DNA of 46,331 nt from Psychrobacter sp. GTDB taxonomy: Bacteria; Pseudomonadota; Gammaproteobacteria; Pseudomonadales; Moraxellaceae. The notes under the pieces were generated by a model. That model did no database searches. It was not told where the DNA came from and saw only the letters and a program-made list of their open reading frames with translations. The stretch is taken from the NCBI GenBank assembly GCA_018260445.1, contig JAGLBE010000022.1:1-46331 (forward strand), in the 5' to 3' direction. Both the position numbers and the translations under genes were made by a program. Each line of letters starts with the position of its first letter. The stretch's first letter is position 1. Below, piece by piece: positions 17,198 through 27,520 of this stretch.

Positions 17198-17980
17198 ATG
17201 AGTACACCCAATAACAATTTGCCAGAACGGCTATTTATGACAGCATTATTAAAGCATACGGCTATTGCACTGGTTATTTTAGTGCCGTTAGCGCTGTATT
17301 CTAGTTTTGCAGCCGCCAGTATGAATCCAGATACTGCTATCCTACTCTCAACTACAGAGTCTAAAGCGGCAACGGGTTCGCCCGAGGCGGTAGATAAACT
17401 TAATGTGCAGCGCTATGCAGGCACGTGGTACGAGATTGCCCGTTTTCCGATGTATTTTCAGCGCAATTGCGCCTCTGATGTGACGGCAACCTATACGCTT
17501 CAGCAAGATGCACAAGGAAAGGTGGCCTCTATCGATGTGACTAATCAATGTCGAACAGCGGATAAAACGGTTATTACTGCAGAAGGCAAAGCAGTGCCGA
17601 GTGGGGATAACGCAAGTAAGGCAACCACAACTGCAAATGCAACTGAAGATAAAGGTAAAGTGAGAGAAGGCCAAGAAGGCTCAAAAGATAGCATAGCCGG
17701 CAAGCTAAAGGTCACCTTTTTACCAAAGTGGCTACGCTGGTTGCCAGTGGGGCGAGCAGATTATTGGGTACTGGCAGTGGATGAACACTATCAACAGGCC
17801 TTAGTAGGTACGCCAGACCATAAATATTTATGGATGCTATCGCGGGCGCCAACCCTCAATCAAAACACGTTTAATCAATTTACAACCCTTGCGACGCAGC
17901 AAGGCTACGATATGAGTCGGCTGCAAATAACGGCGCATAGTGGTATACCAAACACCATTGTATCGACAGCACAGAGATAG
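17198..17980 (+). CDS. blc: Lipocalin of the Blc type, exported
   Basis: The 260-residue product has an N-terminal extension of 13 residues, then a signal segment (TALLKHTAIALVILVPLALY) ending near SFAAAS. The lipocalin fold begins around residue 63 with the family's first motif GTWYEIARFP. It continues with NCASDVTATYTL and a late YWVLAVDEHYQQALVGTPDHK strand pair, typical of bacterial Blc proteins that bind fatty acids or lysophospholipids. E. coli Blc is a lipoprotein of about 177 residues; here there is no lipobox cysteine, so the protein is probably soluble in the periplasm. A charged Gly/Ser/Thr/Lys-rich insertion of about 40 residues (around residues 130-170) separates two strands. ATG 17198 has an AGG 9 bases before it; an ATG at 17237 is also possible. 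Confidence 0.85.
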   Translation: MSTPNNNLPERLFMTALLKHTAIALVILVPLALYSSFAAASMNPDTAILLSTTESKAATGSPEAVDKLNVQRYAGTWYEIARFPMYFQRNCASDVTATYTLQQDAQGKVASIDVTNQCRTADKTVITAEGKAVPSGDNASKATTTANATEDKGKVREGQEGSKDSIAGKLKVTFLPKWLRWLPVGRADYWVLAVDEHYQQALVGTPDHKYLWMLSRAPTLNQNTFNQFTTLATQQGYDMSRLQITAHSGIPNTIVSTAQR

Positions 17981-18141
17981 CGGTTCAAATTAGGGCATGA
18001 CAATGCTAAAATAGCCCAAAATATATCCCATCTGTCATTGTAACCCTTATTATTTGAGCTATTTGAGCTATTTGCGCGTCGCTCATCTAATCTAGGGTTA
18101 ATGACTGTGTTTTGCCTCTTTTTTTGCCAAGGATACCTATT

Positions 18142-19578
18142 GTGAGTCATGCCGATACCGCAGCCCATTTTCATCACCATTTAGCCACCTACAAAAACCA
18201 AGAAAGCCTAGCCTATACGCTAGTCGGTTTATTGCATATGCTGTATAGCACGAGAGATGTTAAAGTCACCCTTTTTGGCGAGTCCTTAAATGGGTTGTCA
18301 ACGGTGGATATTTTAACCAAAATTCAGCACACGGCCAGTCGCAATGAGGGTACTGCTTTAGAAGTTGCGGCGCTTACAGACATTGTGCAGCAAGCAGTGG
18401 ATACGCCCAGCATCACGACTGCGGTGATTGACGTGGGTCAATTGCTAAAGCATGATGTGTCGCTAGCCACTGCCCTAGCTAACGCCAATGCCTCATCGAC
18501 AACCGTTAGCAATAGCGAGCCTGCCGATGTGGTGTTGTACGGTTTTGGTCGTATTGGGCGCATTTTAACCCGCCTGCTATTGGAGGAGGCGGTGTCAAGC
18601 AAAGGGCTGCAGCTGCGTGCTATTGTGGTACGCCCCGGCAAAGCAGGCGATATTGCTAAGCGTGCCTCCTTATTAGAGCGTGATTCGGTGCATGGGATGT
18701 TTTCTGGGTCAGTGACGATTGATGAGACCAATAATGGCATTATCGTTAATGGTCGTTTTATTCAAATAATCTATGCCAATGACCCAAGCACTATTGACTA
18801 TACCAGTTATGGCATTAACGATGCTATCGTAATTGACAATACGGGCATCTGGAAAGATGAAGAGGGTCTTGGCAAGCATTTGCAGTCCAAAGGCGTTAAA
18901 AAAGTATTATTGACCGCTCCCGCTCAAGGCAATATTAAAAACGTCGTATTTGGCGTCAATAGTGATACGATTGGCGACGATGAGATTGTCAGCGCCGCAA
19001 GCTGTACCACCAATGCCATCACCCCATCGCTAAAAGTATTAAATGACGAGTATGGCATCGAAAACGGGCACGTGGAAACCATTCATGCGTTTACTAATGA
19101 TCAAAACCTGATTGATAACTATCACAAAGCAGATCGCCGTGGTCGTAGTGCAGTGCTCAACATGGTCATTACCAGTACAGGCGCTGCAAAGGCCGTGGGT
19201 AAAGCATTGCCTGAGCTGCAAGGTAAACTGACTGGCAATGCCATTCGTGTCCCAACGCCTAATGTCAGTTTGGCTATTTTAAACCTCACTTTAAAACAAG
19301 CCCCTGCCAGTGCTCAGGCATTAAACCGCTTTTTTAAAGACGTGTCAGATACTGATAAATGGCAGTCGCAAATTGCCTATTCTGATTCCATCGAAGCCGT
19401 ATCTACCGATTTTGTTGGTACTAAGCAGGTGGGCATTGTGGATAGTGAAGCGACAATAGTGACCGACAATCATGCCACCGTGTATATCTGGTACGATAAC
19501 GAAGTTGGGTATAGCACTCAAGTGTTAAGAGTGGCGGCGCAGATGGCAGATATTCACTATACTCATATTAGTGCTTAA
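18142..19578 (+). CDS. gap: Glyceraldehyde-3-phosphate dehydrogenase, long form
   Basis: The 478-residue product is a GapDH with an N-terminal extension of about 125 residues not found in the usual 330-residue enzyme. The NAD-binding part starts around VVLYGFGRIGR, and the catalytic motif SCTTNAITP carries the active cysteine at about residue 288. This long type is known in Pseudomonas and Moraxellaceae. The enzyme interconverts glyceraldehyde 3-phosphate and 1,3-bisphosphoglycerate. Organisms of this group often lack a complete glycolysis and may run it towards gluconeogenesis; that is inference. The start is a GTG at 18142 with AAGGA at 8-base spacing; a TTG 30 bases upstream has none. A terminator follows at 19636-19669. 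Confidence 0.93.
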   Translation: MSHADTAAHFHHHLATYKNQESLAYTLVGLLHMLYSTRDVKVTLFGESLNGLSTVDILTKIQHTASRNEGTALEVAALTDIVQQAVDTPSITTAVIDVGQLLKHDVSLATALANANASSTTVSNSEPADVVLYGFGRIGRILTRLLLEEAVSSKGLQLRAIVVRPGKAGDIAKRASLLERDSVHGMFSGSVTIDETNNGIIVNGRFIQIIYANDPSTIDYTSYGINDAIVIDNTGIWKDEEGLGKHLQSKGVKKVLLTAPAQGNIKNVVFGVNSDTIGDDEIVSAASCTTNAITPSLKVLNDEYGIENGHVETIHAFTNDQNLIDNYHKADRRGRSAVLNMVITSTGAAKAVGKALPELQGKLTGNAIRVPTPNVSLAILNLTLKQAPASAQALNRFFKDVSDTDKWQSQIAYSDSIEAVSTDFVGTKQVGIVDSEATIVTDNHATVYIWYDNEVGYSTQVLRVAAQMADIHYTHISA

Positions 19579-19635
19579 CTGTATTTAGGTTATTAGCGTT
19601 AATAAACAAAGTTTATGTCAAACTAAACTATTTAA

Positions 19636-19669
19636 ACCCGATAATCATTAAGATTGTCGGGTATTTTTT
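19636..19669 (+). terminator. Rho-independent terminator after gap
   Basis: ACCCGATAATC (19636-19646) pairs with GATTGTCGGGT (19652-19662) with one G-T wobble and a 5-base loop, followed by ATTTTTTG. Confidence 0.88.
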
Positions 19670-19685
19670 GCTGGTAATGCTGTAG

Positions 19686-20999
<1,314 letters not shown>

Positions 21000-21070
21000 T
21001 GTTTAATAATGGATAGACTATTAAAATAGGTGAGTGACCATCAATTTAACCCATGTTCTTAGGGATACTT

Positions 21071-22345
21071 ATGCATACTAATAACAATAACAATAACAAT
21101 AACAATAACAATAACAAAAACAAAGCGAACCATAGCGACTATGAACGCTCCAGAAAAGCGGTGAATCAAACGAGCATATCGCTGCCGACGCATGCCCATG
21201 ATGAGCGTTTCGTTGCGCAAAAGCGCTCATTTGACGCCAAACGCATCATTGTTAAAATCGGGTCGTCTTTGCTCACCAATAATGGTAAAGGGTTAGACCG
21301 CACGGCCATTTATGAGTGGGCGAGTCAAATCGCCAAACTACACAATCAAGGCAGTGAAGTTATCTTGGTGTCCTCAGGTGCCATCGCCGAGGGCGTGGTC
21401 AGAATGAATTTGGAGGAGCGACCCAAAAAGCTTGAAGGGTTGCAGGCGTGTGCGGCTATCGGTCAGATGGGGCTTATTCAAACTTGGTCATCGGCATTGA
21501 TTCAAAGTGGTATTCAAAGCGCCCAAATCTTATTGACCCATGATGACTTATCCAATCGGGGCCGCTATTTAAACATCGGTAATACCCTAGAGAAACTATT
21601 GTCTTGGCGAGTATTGCCCGTGATTAATGAGAACGATACCATCACCGTTGACGAGATAAAATTTGGCGATAATGATACTTTGGGCGCTATGGCAGCGGCC
21701 ATGGTGGGTGCTGATTTGTATATCATATTGACCGACCAAGATGGGGTATTTACGGACAACCCACGTACCAATCCTAACGCAAAAATGATTTATCAAGAGC
21801 GCGCCATGGCCGATTATCTTTTTGATATTGCCGGCGAGGGGGGTAAGCTGGGTAGTGGGGGTATGCTGACCAAAATTCGTGCCGGTCGTTTGGCGGCGAT
21901 GGGCGGCTGTCCTACCGTTATTGCCAATGGCAGTATCGAGAAAGTTATCCTAAAAGTGGTGCATGGCGAAGCGGTGGGTACCTTGCTTAAAACCAATCAA
22001 GCCGATAAAATCATTGCCCGTAAACAGTGGTTGGCGGCGCATTTACGGATGGCCGGAACCTTGTATATTGATGCCGGTGCCGTTGCCGCCATTACGGTAC
22101 AGCAAAAAAGTTTGTTGCCGGTCGGGGTGGTCGATATTCAAGGTGATTTTGAGGAGGGGGATGTCGTCGCGGTAGTCGACGCCACAACCAAAGAGCGTAT
22201 CGCGGTTGGGCAGGTTAATTTTTCAAGCTCCGAGGCTTTACGGGTTGCCCGAGAACGCACCCAAAACTTTGATAAAATTTTAGGCCAAGCGGAAGAGCGC
22301 GTGGTCATGATTCACCGCGATGATATGGCAATTTTAAATAAGTAG
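21071..22345 (+). CDS. proB: Glutamate 5-kinase
   Basis: The 424-residue product starts with about 55 residues of low-complexity sequence, including a run of 12 Asn encoded by a perfect hexanucleotide repeat. The amino-acid kinase domain begins at KRIIVKIGSSLLT and includes VSSGAIAEG, NENDTITVDEIKFGDND and the LTDQDGVFTDNP segment. A C-terminal PUA domain covers the last 100 residues. ProB phosphorylates glutamate in the first step of proline synthesis and is usually feedback-inhibited by proline. The family's normal length is about 370 residues, so the extra N-terminus is peculiar to this gene. ATG 21071 has AGGGA at 5-base spacing; an ATG at 21053 is also open. An internal start nearer the kinase domain is not excluded. 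Confidence 0.95.
   Translation: MHTNNNNNNNNNNNNKNKANHSDYERSRKAVNQTSISLPTHAHDERFVAQKRSFDAKRIIVKIGSSLLTNNGKGLDRTAIYEWASQIAKLHNQGSEVILVSSGAIAEGVVRMNLEERPKKLEGLQACAAIGQMGLIQTWSSALIQSGIQSAQILLTHDDLSNRGRYLNIGNTLEKLLSWRVLPVINENDTITVDEIKFGDNDTLGAMAAAMVGADLYIILTDQDGVFTDNPRTNPNAKMIYQERAMADYLFDIAGEGGKLGSGGMLTKIRAGRLAAMGGCPTVIANGSIEKVILKVVHGEAVGTLLKTNQADKIIARKQWLAAHLRMAGTLYIDAGAVAAITVQQKSLLPVGVVDIQGDFEEGDVVAVVDATTKERIAVGQVNFSSSEALRVARERTQNFDKILGQAEERVVMIHRDDMAILNK
21080..21115 (+). repeat. AATAAC hexanucleotide repeat at the start of proB
   Basis: Six perfect copies of AATAAC encode twelve consecutive Asn, followed by AAAAAC variants. The unit length keeps frame. Confidence 0.93.
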
Positions 22346-22742
22346 ACAAATGACAGGCGCATGCATTTTGTCGTCTATACGAATATAGTCGTCACAAATA
22401 GCTGTTATAATGCGCCTTAAGTCTGCGATACGGGTTGCGTTCGTCAAGGCTAGTTCGGCTTGAATGCGGTAAAAACAGTTTTCAGACCTAGCTTTTTGCC
22501 AATAGGCTAACTCGATGATAGCTAAATGCTGGGTGCTAAATGCTGGGTGCTTAAAAAGTGGCTGCTAAGTGCTCAACGTTAAAAGCGGGTTCATACCCAT
22601 AGCAATTAGCAAAACATTCGCTATAATCCTTACATCGTTATAAAAAATAGGTATGATTAAGACTATTGATAACCCTATCTTCACCTTCCTTCTTATGTTT
22701 AATTTAAGTTTTTGCGCTTAAATGACTTTAAAGAGAGTAATA
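22346..22742. other. Gene-free stretch between proB and hemE
   Basis: No open frame looks like a gene. TATAAT at 22406-22411 and again at 22622-22627 are possible -10 elements; the second is the better placed for hemE but lacks a clear -35. A 14-base tandem duplication (GCTAAATGCTGGGT) lies at 22521-22534 and 22535-22548, followed by further GTGCT-like fragments. Confidence 0.5.
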
Positions 22743-23873
22743 ATGCCTGATACCCTTATTCATCCTAAACCGAAGTTTGCACCCCTAAAAAATGACCGTT
22801 TGCTACGGGCGCTACGTTTTGAGCCTGTTGATATCACTCCGGTTTGGATGATGCGCCAAGCGGGGCGTTATTTACCTGAATATCAGGAAACCCGAGCTAA
22901 GGCAGGAGATTTCTTAAGTTTATGTAAGGATACGGATAAAGCCACGGAAGTGACGTTACAGCCGTTAAGGCGCTTTGATTTAGATGCGGCTATTTTATTT
23001 AGCGATATTCTAACCATTCCGGATGCTATGGGCTTGGGTTTATCGTTTGAGCAAGGTGAGGGGCCAAAATTTAAGTATACCGTGCGTACCCAGTCAGACT
23101 TTGAGCAATTACCTAAGCTGGACGTCAACGATTCGCTAGGTTATGTGATGCGTGCGGTGACCAATATTCGTAAAGAGTTAAATGGTAGCGTGCCGTTATT
23201 TGGTTTTTCTGGTAGCCCGTGGACCTTGGCCACCTATATGATTGAAGGTGGCAGCTCAAAAGATTACCGCTACACCAAAGAGATGTTATATAGTAAGCCC
23301 GAATTTTTACATCAAATTTTAAATCATGTTGCGACTGCGGTTACCGACTATTTGGACGCACAAATTGTGGCTGGAGCGCAAATAATCCAAATATTTGACA
23401 GTTGGGGCGGCGCTTTAGCCCATCGTGAGTTTATTGAGTTCTCGCATAACTATAACAAACATATTGTGGCAGAGTTAAAACAGCGCCATCCTCAAATACC
23501 GGTCGTACTGTTTACTAAGGGCGGCGGCTTATGGTTAGATGTGCAAGTTGACAGTCAAGCCGATTGTTTAGGTTTAGATTGGACGATGCCCCTGGATAAA
23601 GCCCGTCAAGTATTGATTGAAGAGCAAAGAAAGTTGACCAAAAAGTATAAAAAAATTCAGCGCAATAAATCGATTCAAGGTAATTTAGACCCTGCAGTCT
23701 TATATGGTTCGCCAAGCTCTATTCGCCAAAATGTCAAGACGATGTTGGATGATGCCTATGCCACGGGTGAAAAAACCGGTTACATCGCCAATCTAGGTCA
23801 TGGGATTACCCAATGGGTAAAACCTGAAAATGCTAAAGTATTTATCGATGCGGTACACGAGTATAAAATTTAA
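22743..23873 (+). CDS. hemE: Uroporphyrinogen decarboxylase
   Basis: The 376-residue product catalyses decarboxylation of the four acetate groups of uroporphyrinogen III to give coproporphyrinogen III, a cytoplasmic step of haem synthesis. The family signature [15 protein letters not shown] lies near residue 35, including the conserved arginines that bind the substrate. [12 protein letters not shown] supplies the conserved aspartate, and [17 protein letters not shown] and the C-terminal NLGHGI motif are also present. The usual length is about 354. A basic stretch ([15 protein letters not shown]) replaces a shorter loop just before [11 protein letters not shown]. The ATG at 22743 has a GAGAG about 7 bases ahead; an in-frame ATG at 22722 adds 7 residues. 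Confidence 0.96.
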   Translation: MPDTLIHPKPKFAPLKNDRLLRALRFEPVDITPVWMMRQAGRYLPEYQETRAKAGDFLSLCKDTDKATEVTLQPLRRFDLDAAILFSDILTIPDAMGLGLSFEQGEGPKFKYTVRTQSDFEQLPKLDVNDSLGYVMRAVTNIRKELNGSVPLFGFSGSPWTLATYMIEGGSSKDYRYTKEMLYSKPEFLHQILNHVATAVTDYLDAQIVAGAQIIQIFDSWGGALAHREFIEFSHNYNKHIVAELKQRHPQIPVVLFTKGGGLWLDVQVDSQADCLGLDWTMPLDKARQVLIEEQRKLTKKYKKIQRNKSIQGNLDPAVLYGSPSSIRQNVKTMLDDAYATGEKTGYIANLGHGITQWVKPENAKVFIDAVHEYKI

Positions 23874-23989
23874 GCGAACCAGGTAGTAGCAATAGGTTAC
23901 TTGTGGCGGCTTTGCAGGCTAGCGGTTAATGGCAAATAGTTAATAGTTAGTAGTTAATGTTTGATGGTTAATGACAGTAAGGATTTTAT

Positions 23990-25057
23990 ATGATTGAAGC
24001 AGCTATTGTAGGCGGCACGGGCTATACGGGTGTCGAGTTGATTAGATTGCTATCGGCTCACCCCAATGTCAACATTAAATGGTTAACCTCGCGCAGCGAA
24101 GCTGGCAAACCGGTGACCAGCATCTTCCCAAGTTTACGTGGGTTTACTGACCTTGTGTACAGCGATTTAGGCGACGATACCACGGACGCTTTATCGCAAT
24201 GCGATGTGGTCTTTTTTGCTACCCCGCATGGCGTTGCTATGACCCAAGCCCCAAAGCTAGTAGCAGCAGGGGTTAAGGTTATCGACCTCGCTGCTGATTT
24301 TAGACTGCAGTCATTACAGGCCTTTGAAAGCTGGTATCAACATAAGCATGCTTGCCCAGAATTGTTAAAACAAGCGGTTTATGGCTTACCAGAAATCAAT
24401 AGAGACGCCATTAAAAAGGCTGCCGTCATTGGCAACCCCGGCTGCTATCCCACCACGGCTATCCTAGGCTTAAAACCGCTGATTACGGCGCAAAATGCTT
24501 TAGGGTCTGCTTTGGTCGAGCGACGTATTATTATCGATGCCAAATCGGGCGTTTCGGGCGCCGGACGCCAAGCCAAACTCGATTTAAACTATGCCGAAAC
24601 CACCGATAATTTTAAGGCCTATGGCTTAGCAGGTCATCGTCATCTGCCCGAAATTGAGCAAGGCATTCAGGCTATTTTAGCCAGTCAGATTGCGCACCGT
24701 ATTCGGTTTGTGCCACATTTGGTACCGATGGTGCGCGGTATGTTTACCACCATCCATCTTGGTTTAACGGACGAAGGTGTCGAGCAGGATTTGCATAGCC
24801 TGTACGTCACTGCTTATCAAAACGAGCCATTTATCGATGTGATGCCAAAGGGAGAATATCCTGACACGCGTAGTGTCAGGGCTAGTAACCGTTTGCGTAT
24901 TGCGGTTTATCAAGACAATAGCCGCCATGAAGCCACAGTTCTAGTCGTTCAGGACAACTTGGTCAAGGGCGCAGCGGGACAAGCCGTTCAATGTATGAAC
25001 GTGATGTTTGGGTTTGAGGAAACGCTGGGCTTAAATCATGTGCCTATTGTGCCCTAA
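23990..25057 (+). CDS. argC: N-acetyl-gamma-glutamyl-phosphate reductase
   Basis: The 355-residue product is the third enzyme of arginine synthesis, reducing N-acetylglutamyl phosphate to the semialdehyde with NADPH. The nucleotide-binding start [17 protein letters not shown] is at the N-terminus, and the catalytic cysteine is C152 in [17 protein letters not shown] and the [10 protein letters not shown] motif complete the family pattern. Length and domain order are normal. AAGGA lies 7 bases before the ATG. Short GTTAAT-type repeats fill the 50 bases before the ribosome site. The next gene is a DUF6776 gene, as in Pseudomonas, but here 516 bases intervene. Confidence 0.96.
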   Translation: MIEAAIVGGTGYTGVELIRLLSAHPNVNIKWLTSRSEAGKPVTSIFPSLRGFTDLVYSDLGDDTTDALSQCDVVFFATPHGVAMTQAPKLVAAGVKVIDLAADFRLQSLQAFESWYQHKHACPELLKQAVYGLPEINRDAIKKAAVIGNPGCYPTTAILGLKPLITAQNALGSALVERRIIIDAKSGVSGAGRQAKLDLNYAETTDNFKAYGLAGHRHLPEIEQGIQAILASQIAHRIRFVPHLVPMVRGMFTTIHLGLTDEGVEQDLHSLYVTAYQNEPFIDVMPKGEYPDTRSVRASNRLRIAVYQDNSRHEATVLVVQDNLVKGAAGQAVQCMNVMFGFEETLGLNHVPIVP

Positions 25058-25573
25058 AGTCTATTCCTAAAAGTCTGATCTTTAAAATCTGCTCTAAAGT
25101 CTGCTCTTTAGTGCATGTTTTTTATGCGCGCCATTTGTCATCGGCGCATCAGTTAAAAGCAAATGACTGTTTTTAGGTAAGACCTATTTATTATTATGGT
25201 GTTTTGTAGGGATGGGTGTGCCGGCTGTTAGTTATTCTGCTAAGAGTTAGGTATAATAGCGTGCCTTAAGATGCTAAGGGCATCTCAAAAAAGATATCGA
25301 TACCAAGATGTTGAAGACGTGTAAAGCGTTGTTTAATACCCTTAATAATTAATAGCCTTAATAAAAAGATATCCGATAACGGGGTATTGAATAATAAGAC
25401 TTGTGCAAAGTTGAAAATGTACAGCGTCTTGGCAACTTTTATTGGCAAGGTGCAGGGGTTTGTAAAACTGCCTGCATCTTGCCTAATTACCCAATTGCCC
25501 TATTCGCTTCACTATCGTTTATGTGCGTAAGTTTTAAATAATAGCCTGTCCCTACGATACGAGCCTAGATAAC
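25058..25573. other. Gene-free stretch between argC and the DUF6776 gene; possible leader or ncRNA
   Basis: The first part has repeated AAAGTCTG(C)TCT-like fragments (25065-25110). GGTATAATAG with a TATAAT at about 25252 is a good -10. A 13-base stem with one wobble pair lies at 25444-25456 and 25471-25483 (GGCAAGGTGCAGG with CCTGCATCTTGCC), with no T-run after it. No open frame with gene character is present in either strand. Confidence 0.5.
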
Positions 25574-26359
25574 ATGCCTACTGAAATTAAGCCAGCTTCT
25601 TCTGTACCGACCAAGCGTTTTTCGTCGTTTAAACCGATGAAGCCTCTGCTATTAACTTTGTTTGTGAGTGCAGTTTTGTTAACCGGGGTAATCGCAGTTA
25701 TATTTGGGCATACGCTAGGCTATCAAAGGGGTCTTAAAGCCTTGCAAGACTCAGCGCAAAAGGAGAGCAACAACAGCAATCTAAGCGCTAAAGAGGTTAA
25801 AGCACTCACTTTAAAACTTGAGATGCTAAAAGAGCAAACCAGTACAGCGCAGCAAGAGCGGGATATTAGTCTTAACAATCTTGGCGTGATGCGCATTGAT
25901 ATGCAAGACCTTGAAGTGAAAAATCTGCAGCTACAACAAATCAATGACCTCTACGTAAAAGCACTATCTAAGCGCGGAGGCTTACCCCTGCAAATAGTGG
26001 CCGAAAAAATTGAACCATTGCCCGAAAATGCGTTTGAATACCGCTTTGATGTGGCCATGTTAGCACCAGATGGCCGCGAGCATACATTGACCCCAAAGTT
26101 AACCCTTTTGACTGAGGATAACTTGGTTGAGGTGCCGCTTGAACCTAGTAAATACGATATCAAAGGCGTGGCCCGTATTAGAGGAAGATTTGTGATGCCA
26201 GAAGGGTTTACCCCAGCACAGGCGCGTTTGGATTTGGCCTCTAATGGCCAGACTATAGAGCAAATTTATGACTGGAAAACCGCCAGTCTAGTTGATAAAA
26301 TGCCTATTTCTTTAGCAGAAATACCAGAAACAGATCAGCGCCCTATTACCAAAGAGTAG
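25574..26359 (+). CDS. DUF6776-type membrane-anchored coiled-coil protein
   Basis: The 261-residue product has a short cytoplasmic N-terminus, one membrane helix (about residues 24-46), a coiled coil of about 70 residues (55-125) rich in Leu, Glu and Lys, and a C-terminal beta-rich periplasmic domain (about 130-245). The layout and the position after argC match the DUF6776 family in Pseudomonas, where the function is unknown. Topology suggests a single-pass protein with the C-terminal domain outside the cytoplasm. No strong ribosome site precedes the ATG at 25574; the sequence upstream is GAGCCTAGATAAC. It ends 89 bases before the clpS start. Confidence 0.7.
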   Translation: MPTEIKPASSVPTKRFSSFKPMKPLLLTLFVSAVLLTGVIAVIFGHTLGYQRGLKALQDSAQKESNNSNLSAKEVKALTLKLEMLKEQTSTAQQERDISLNNLGVMRIDMQDLEVKNLQLQQINDLYVKALSKRGGLPLQIVAEKIEPLPENAFEYRFDVAMLAPDGREHTLTPKLTLLTEDNLVEVPLEPSKYDIKGVARIRGRFVMPEGFTPAQARLDLASNGQTIEQIYDWKTASLVDKMPISLAEIPETDQRPITKE

Positions 26360-26448
26360 GGACTATCTGCCACAGTGATGCTAATGATAGCTAGGAATAG
26401 TCAATAGCAACCACTTTTTTGAACCTTTTATATGGGCTTTTTTTTGTC

Positions 26449-26919
26449 ATGATTTGCAAACCTTCACAAAACAATCGCCATGAGTATGATGATGTTGCGC
26501 CAAACTGGTTAGGTGGCTTTTTGCCTAATGTTTTTGCTGGGATTGTTGCTGACTGGCACCATCCTGCCAGCCGACCTAGTATTGACCCGGCAAGGCTTGC
26601 AGATGAAGGCACCGATGAGGAGCACGATGTTGAGGTACTGGTCGCTGAGCCTGAAGTTGCCAAGCCTCCTATGTACGCGGTCGTCATGTATAACGACGAT
26701 TACACCCCTATGGAATTTGTGGTGCATATTTTGCAAGCAGAATTTAAACATCATACTGAAAAAGCAGTTGAAATTATGCTCAATATCCACCATAAAGGAC
26801 GAGGGATAGCAGGTATTTTTCCAAAAGACATTGCCGAGACCAAAGCTAAAAACGCCAATCAAGCGGCGCGTAAAGAAGGTTATCCCTTATTGGTGCAGAT
26901 AGAGCCGCATCAAGCGTAA
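26449..26919 (+). CDS. clpS: ATP-dependent Clp protease adaptor ClpS, with N-terminal extension
   Basis: The last 90 residues are typical ClpS: VVMYNDDYTPMEFVVHILQ, then the helix with the conserved His pair, and HHKGRGIAGIFPKDIAETK, which forms the substrate pocket and ClpA contact. ClpS delivers proteins with N-degron residues to ClpAP and blocks other ClpA substrates. E. coli ClpS has 106 residues; this frame gives 156, because about 65 residues precede the core. The start is uncertain. The ATG at 26449 follows a run of eight T and has no ribosome site, and there is no other ATG or GTG in frame before the core. A TTG at 26419 is also open. The early frame has odd content (WLGGFLPNVFAGIVADWHH), so translation may start later. 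Confidence 0.88.
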   Translation: MICKPSQNNRHEYDDVAPNWLGGFLPNVFAGIVADWHHPASRPSIDPARLADEGTDEEHDVEVLVAEPEVAKPPMYAVVMYNDDYTPMEFVVHILQAEFKHHTEKAVEIMLNIHHKGRGIAGIFPKDIAETKAKNANQAARKEGYPLLVQIEPHQA

Positions 26920-27520
26920 GGCGTAAGATTGCTGTCATGGATAACCTTGCGCTATATGTTTGGTATGCTTGGTATGTTTGTTAAATCTAAAATAAATAAT
27001 CACCAGTGACAATACCCATGAACTGCACAAAGCGGCAAAACGAGCACAGCGACAATAAACCGAGTACTTAATAATATTACAGATAGCATCTTAATGCCAC
27101 TCAACGGCTTACCATCCTCAACAAAATCCTGTTAAACTAATCTTAATCTATAGCCACATTCAATGTTATATCCCTGTATCATTATAAACTATCACGCTAT
27201 ATCGACATACAAACTCAAATTATCGCGCTACATCGATACACAAACACAAAACCAAACACAATCTATAGTGGTTACACCTTGATTTTAAGGCCTACTAACC
27301 CTACCTAGTAAGCATACCTGCTAAAAATTCTAGATGCGATATGCCGTTAACCGTTAAAAACGGATAGTTGTTGATAGATAGTTGTTGTTGTATGTTAAAC
27401 CAGTTGCTAAGGCTTATCTTCACGCCCCCAGACTCATTCTCACACTAGCGTCGACCTATCTATTTTGTGCTAGCCAATCGGCCTATCTATTTGAGAATAT
27501 AAAATCATTAGGATTTATCT
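26920..27520. other. 600-base gap between clpS and clpA
   Basis: In most gammaproteobacteria clpS and clpA are close together. Here 600 bases separate them, with no convincing gene. Visible structure includes two imperfect direct copies of about 27 bases near 27190-27245 (TATCxCGCTAxATCGAxA...CAAA) and a set of AGTTGTTG-like fragments near 27363-27390. A promoter for clpA is expected here, but I cannot place it with confidence. The last bases give clpA a normal AGGA at 27510-27513. Confidence 0.5.

Noticed and set aside
22430-22500. Possible tRNA-like fragment containing TTCG near proB-hemE
   Set aside because: No acceptor stem or proper anticodon arm can be folded.
25266-25448. A 60-codon minus-strand frame in the argC-DUF6776 gap
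   Set aside because: There is no ribosome site, no recognisable motif, and the frame runs through the proposed structured region.
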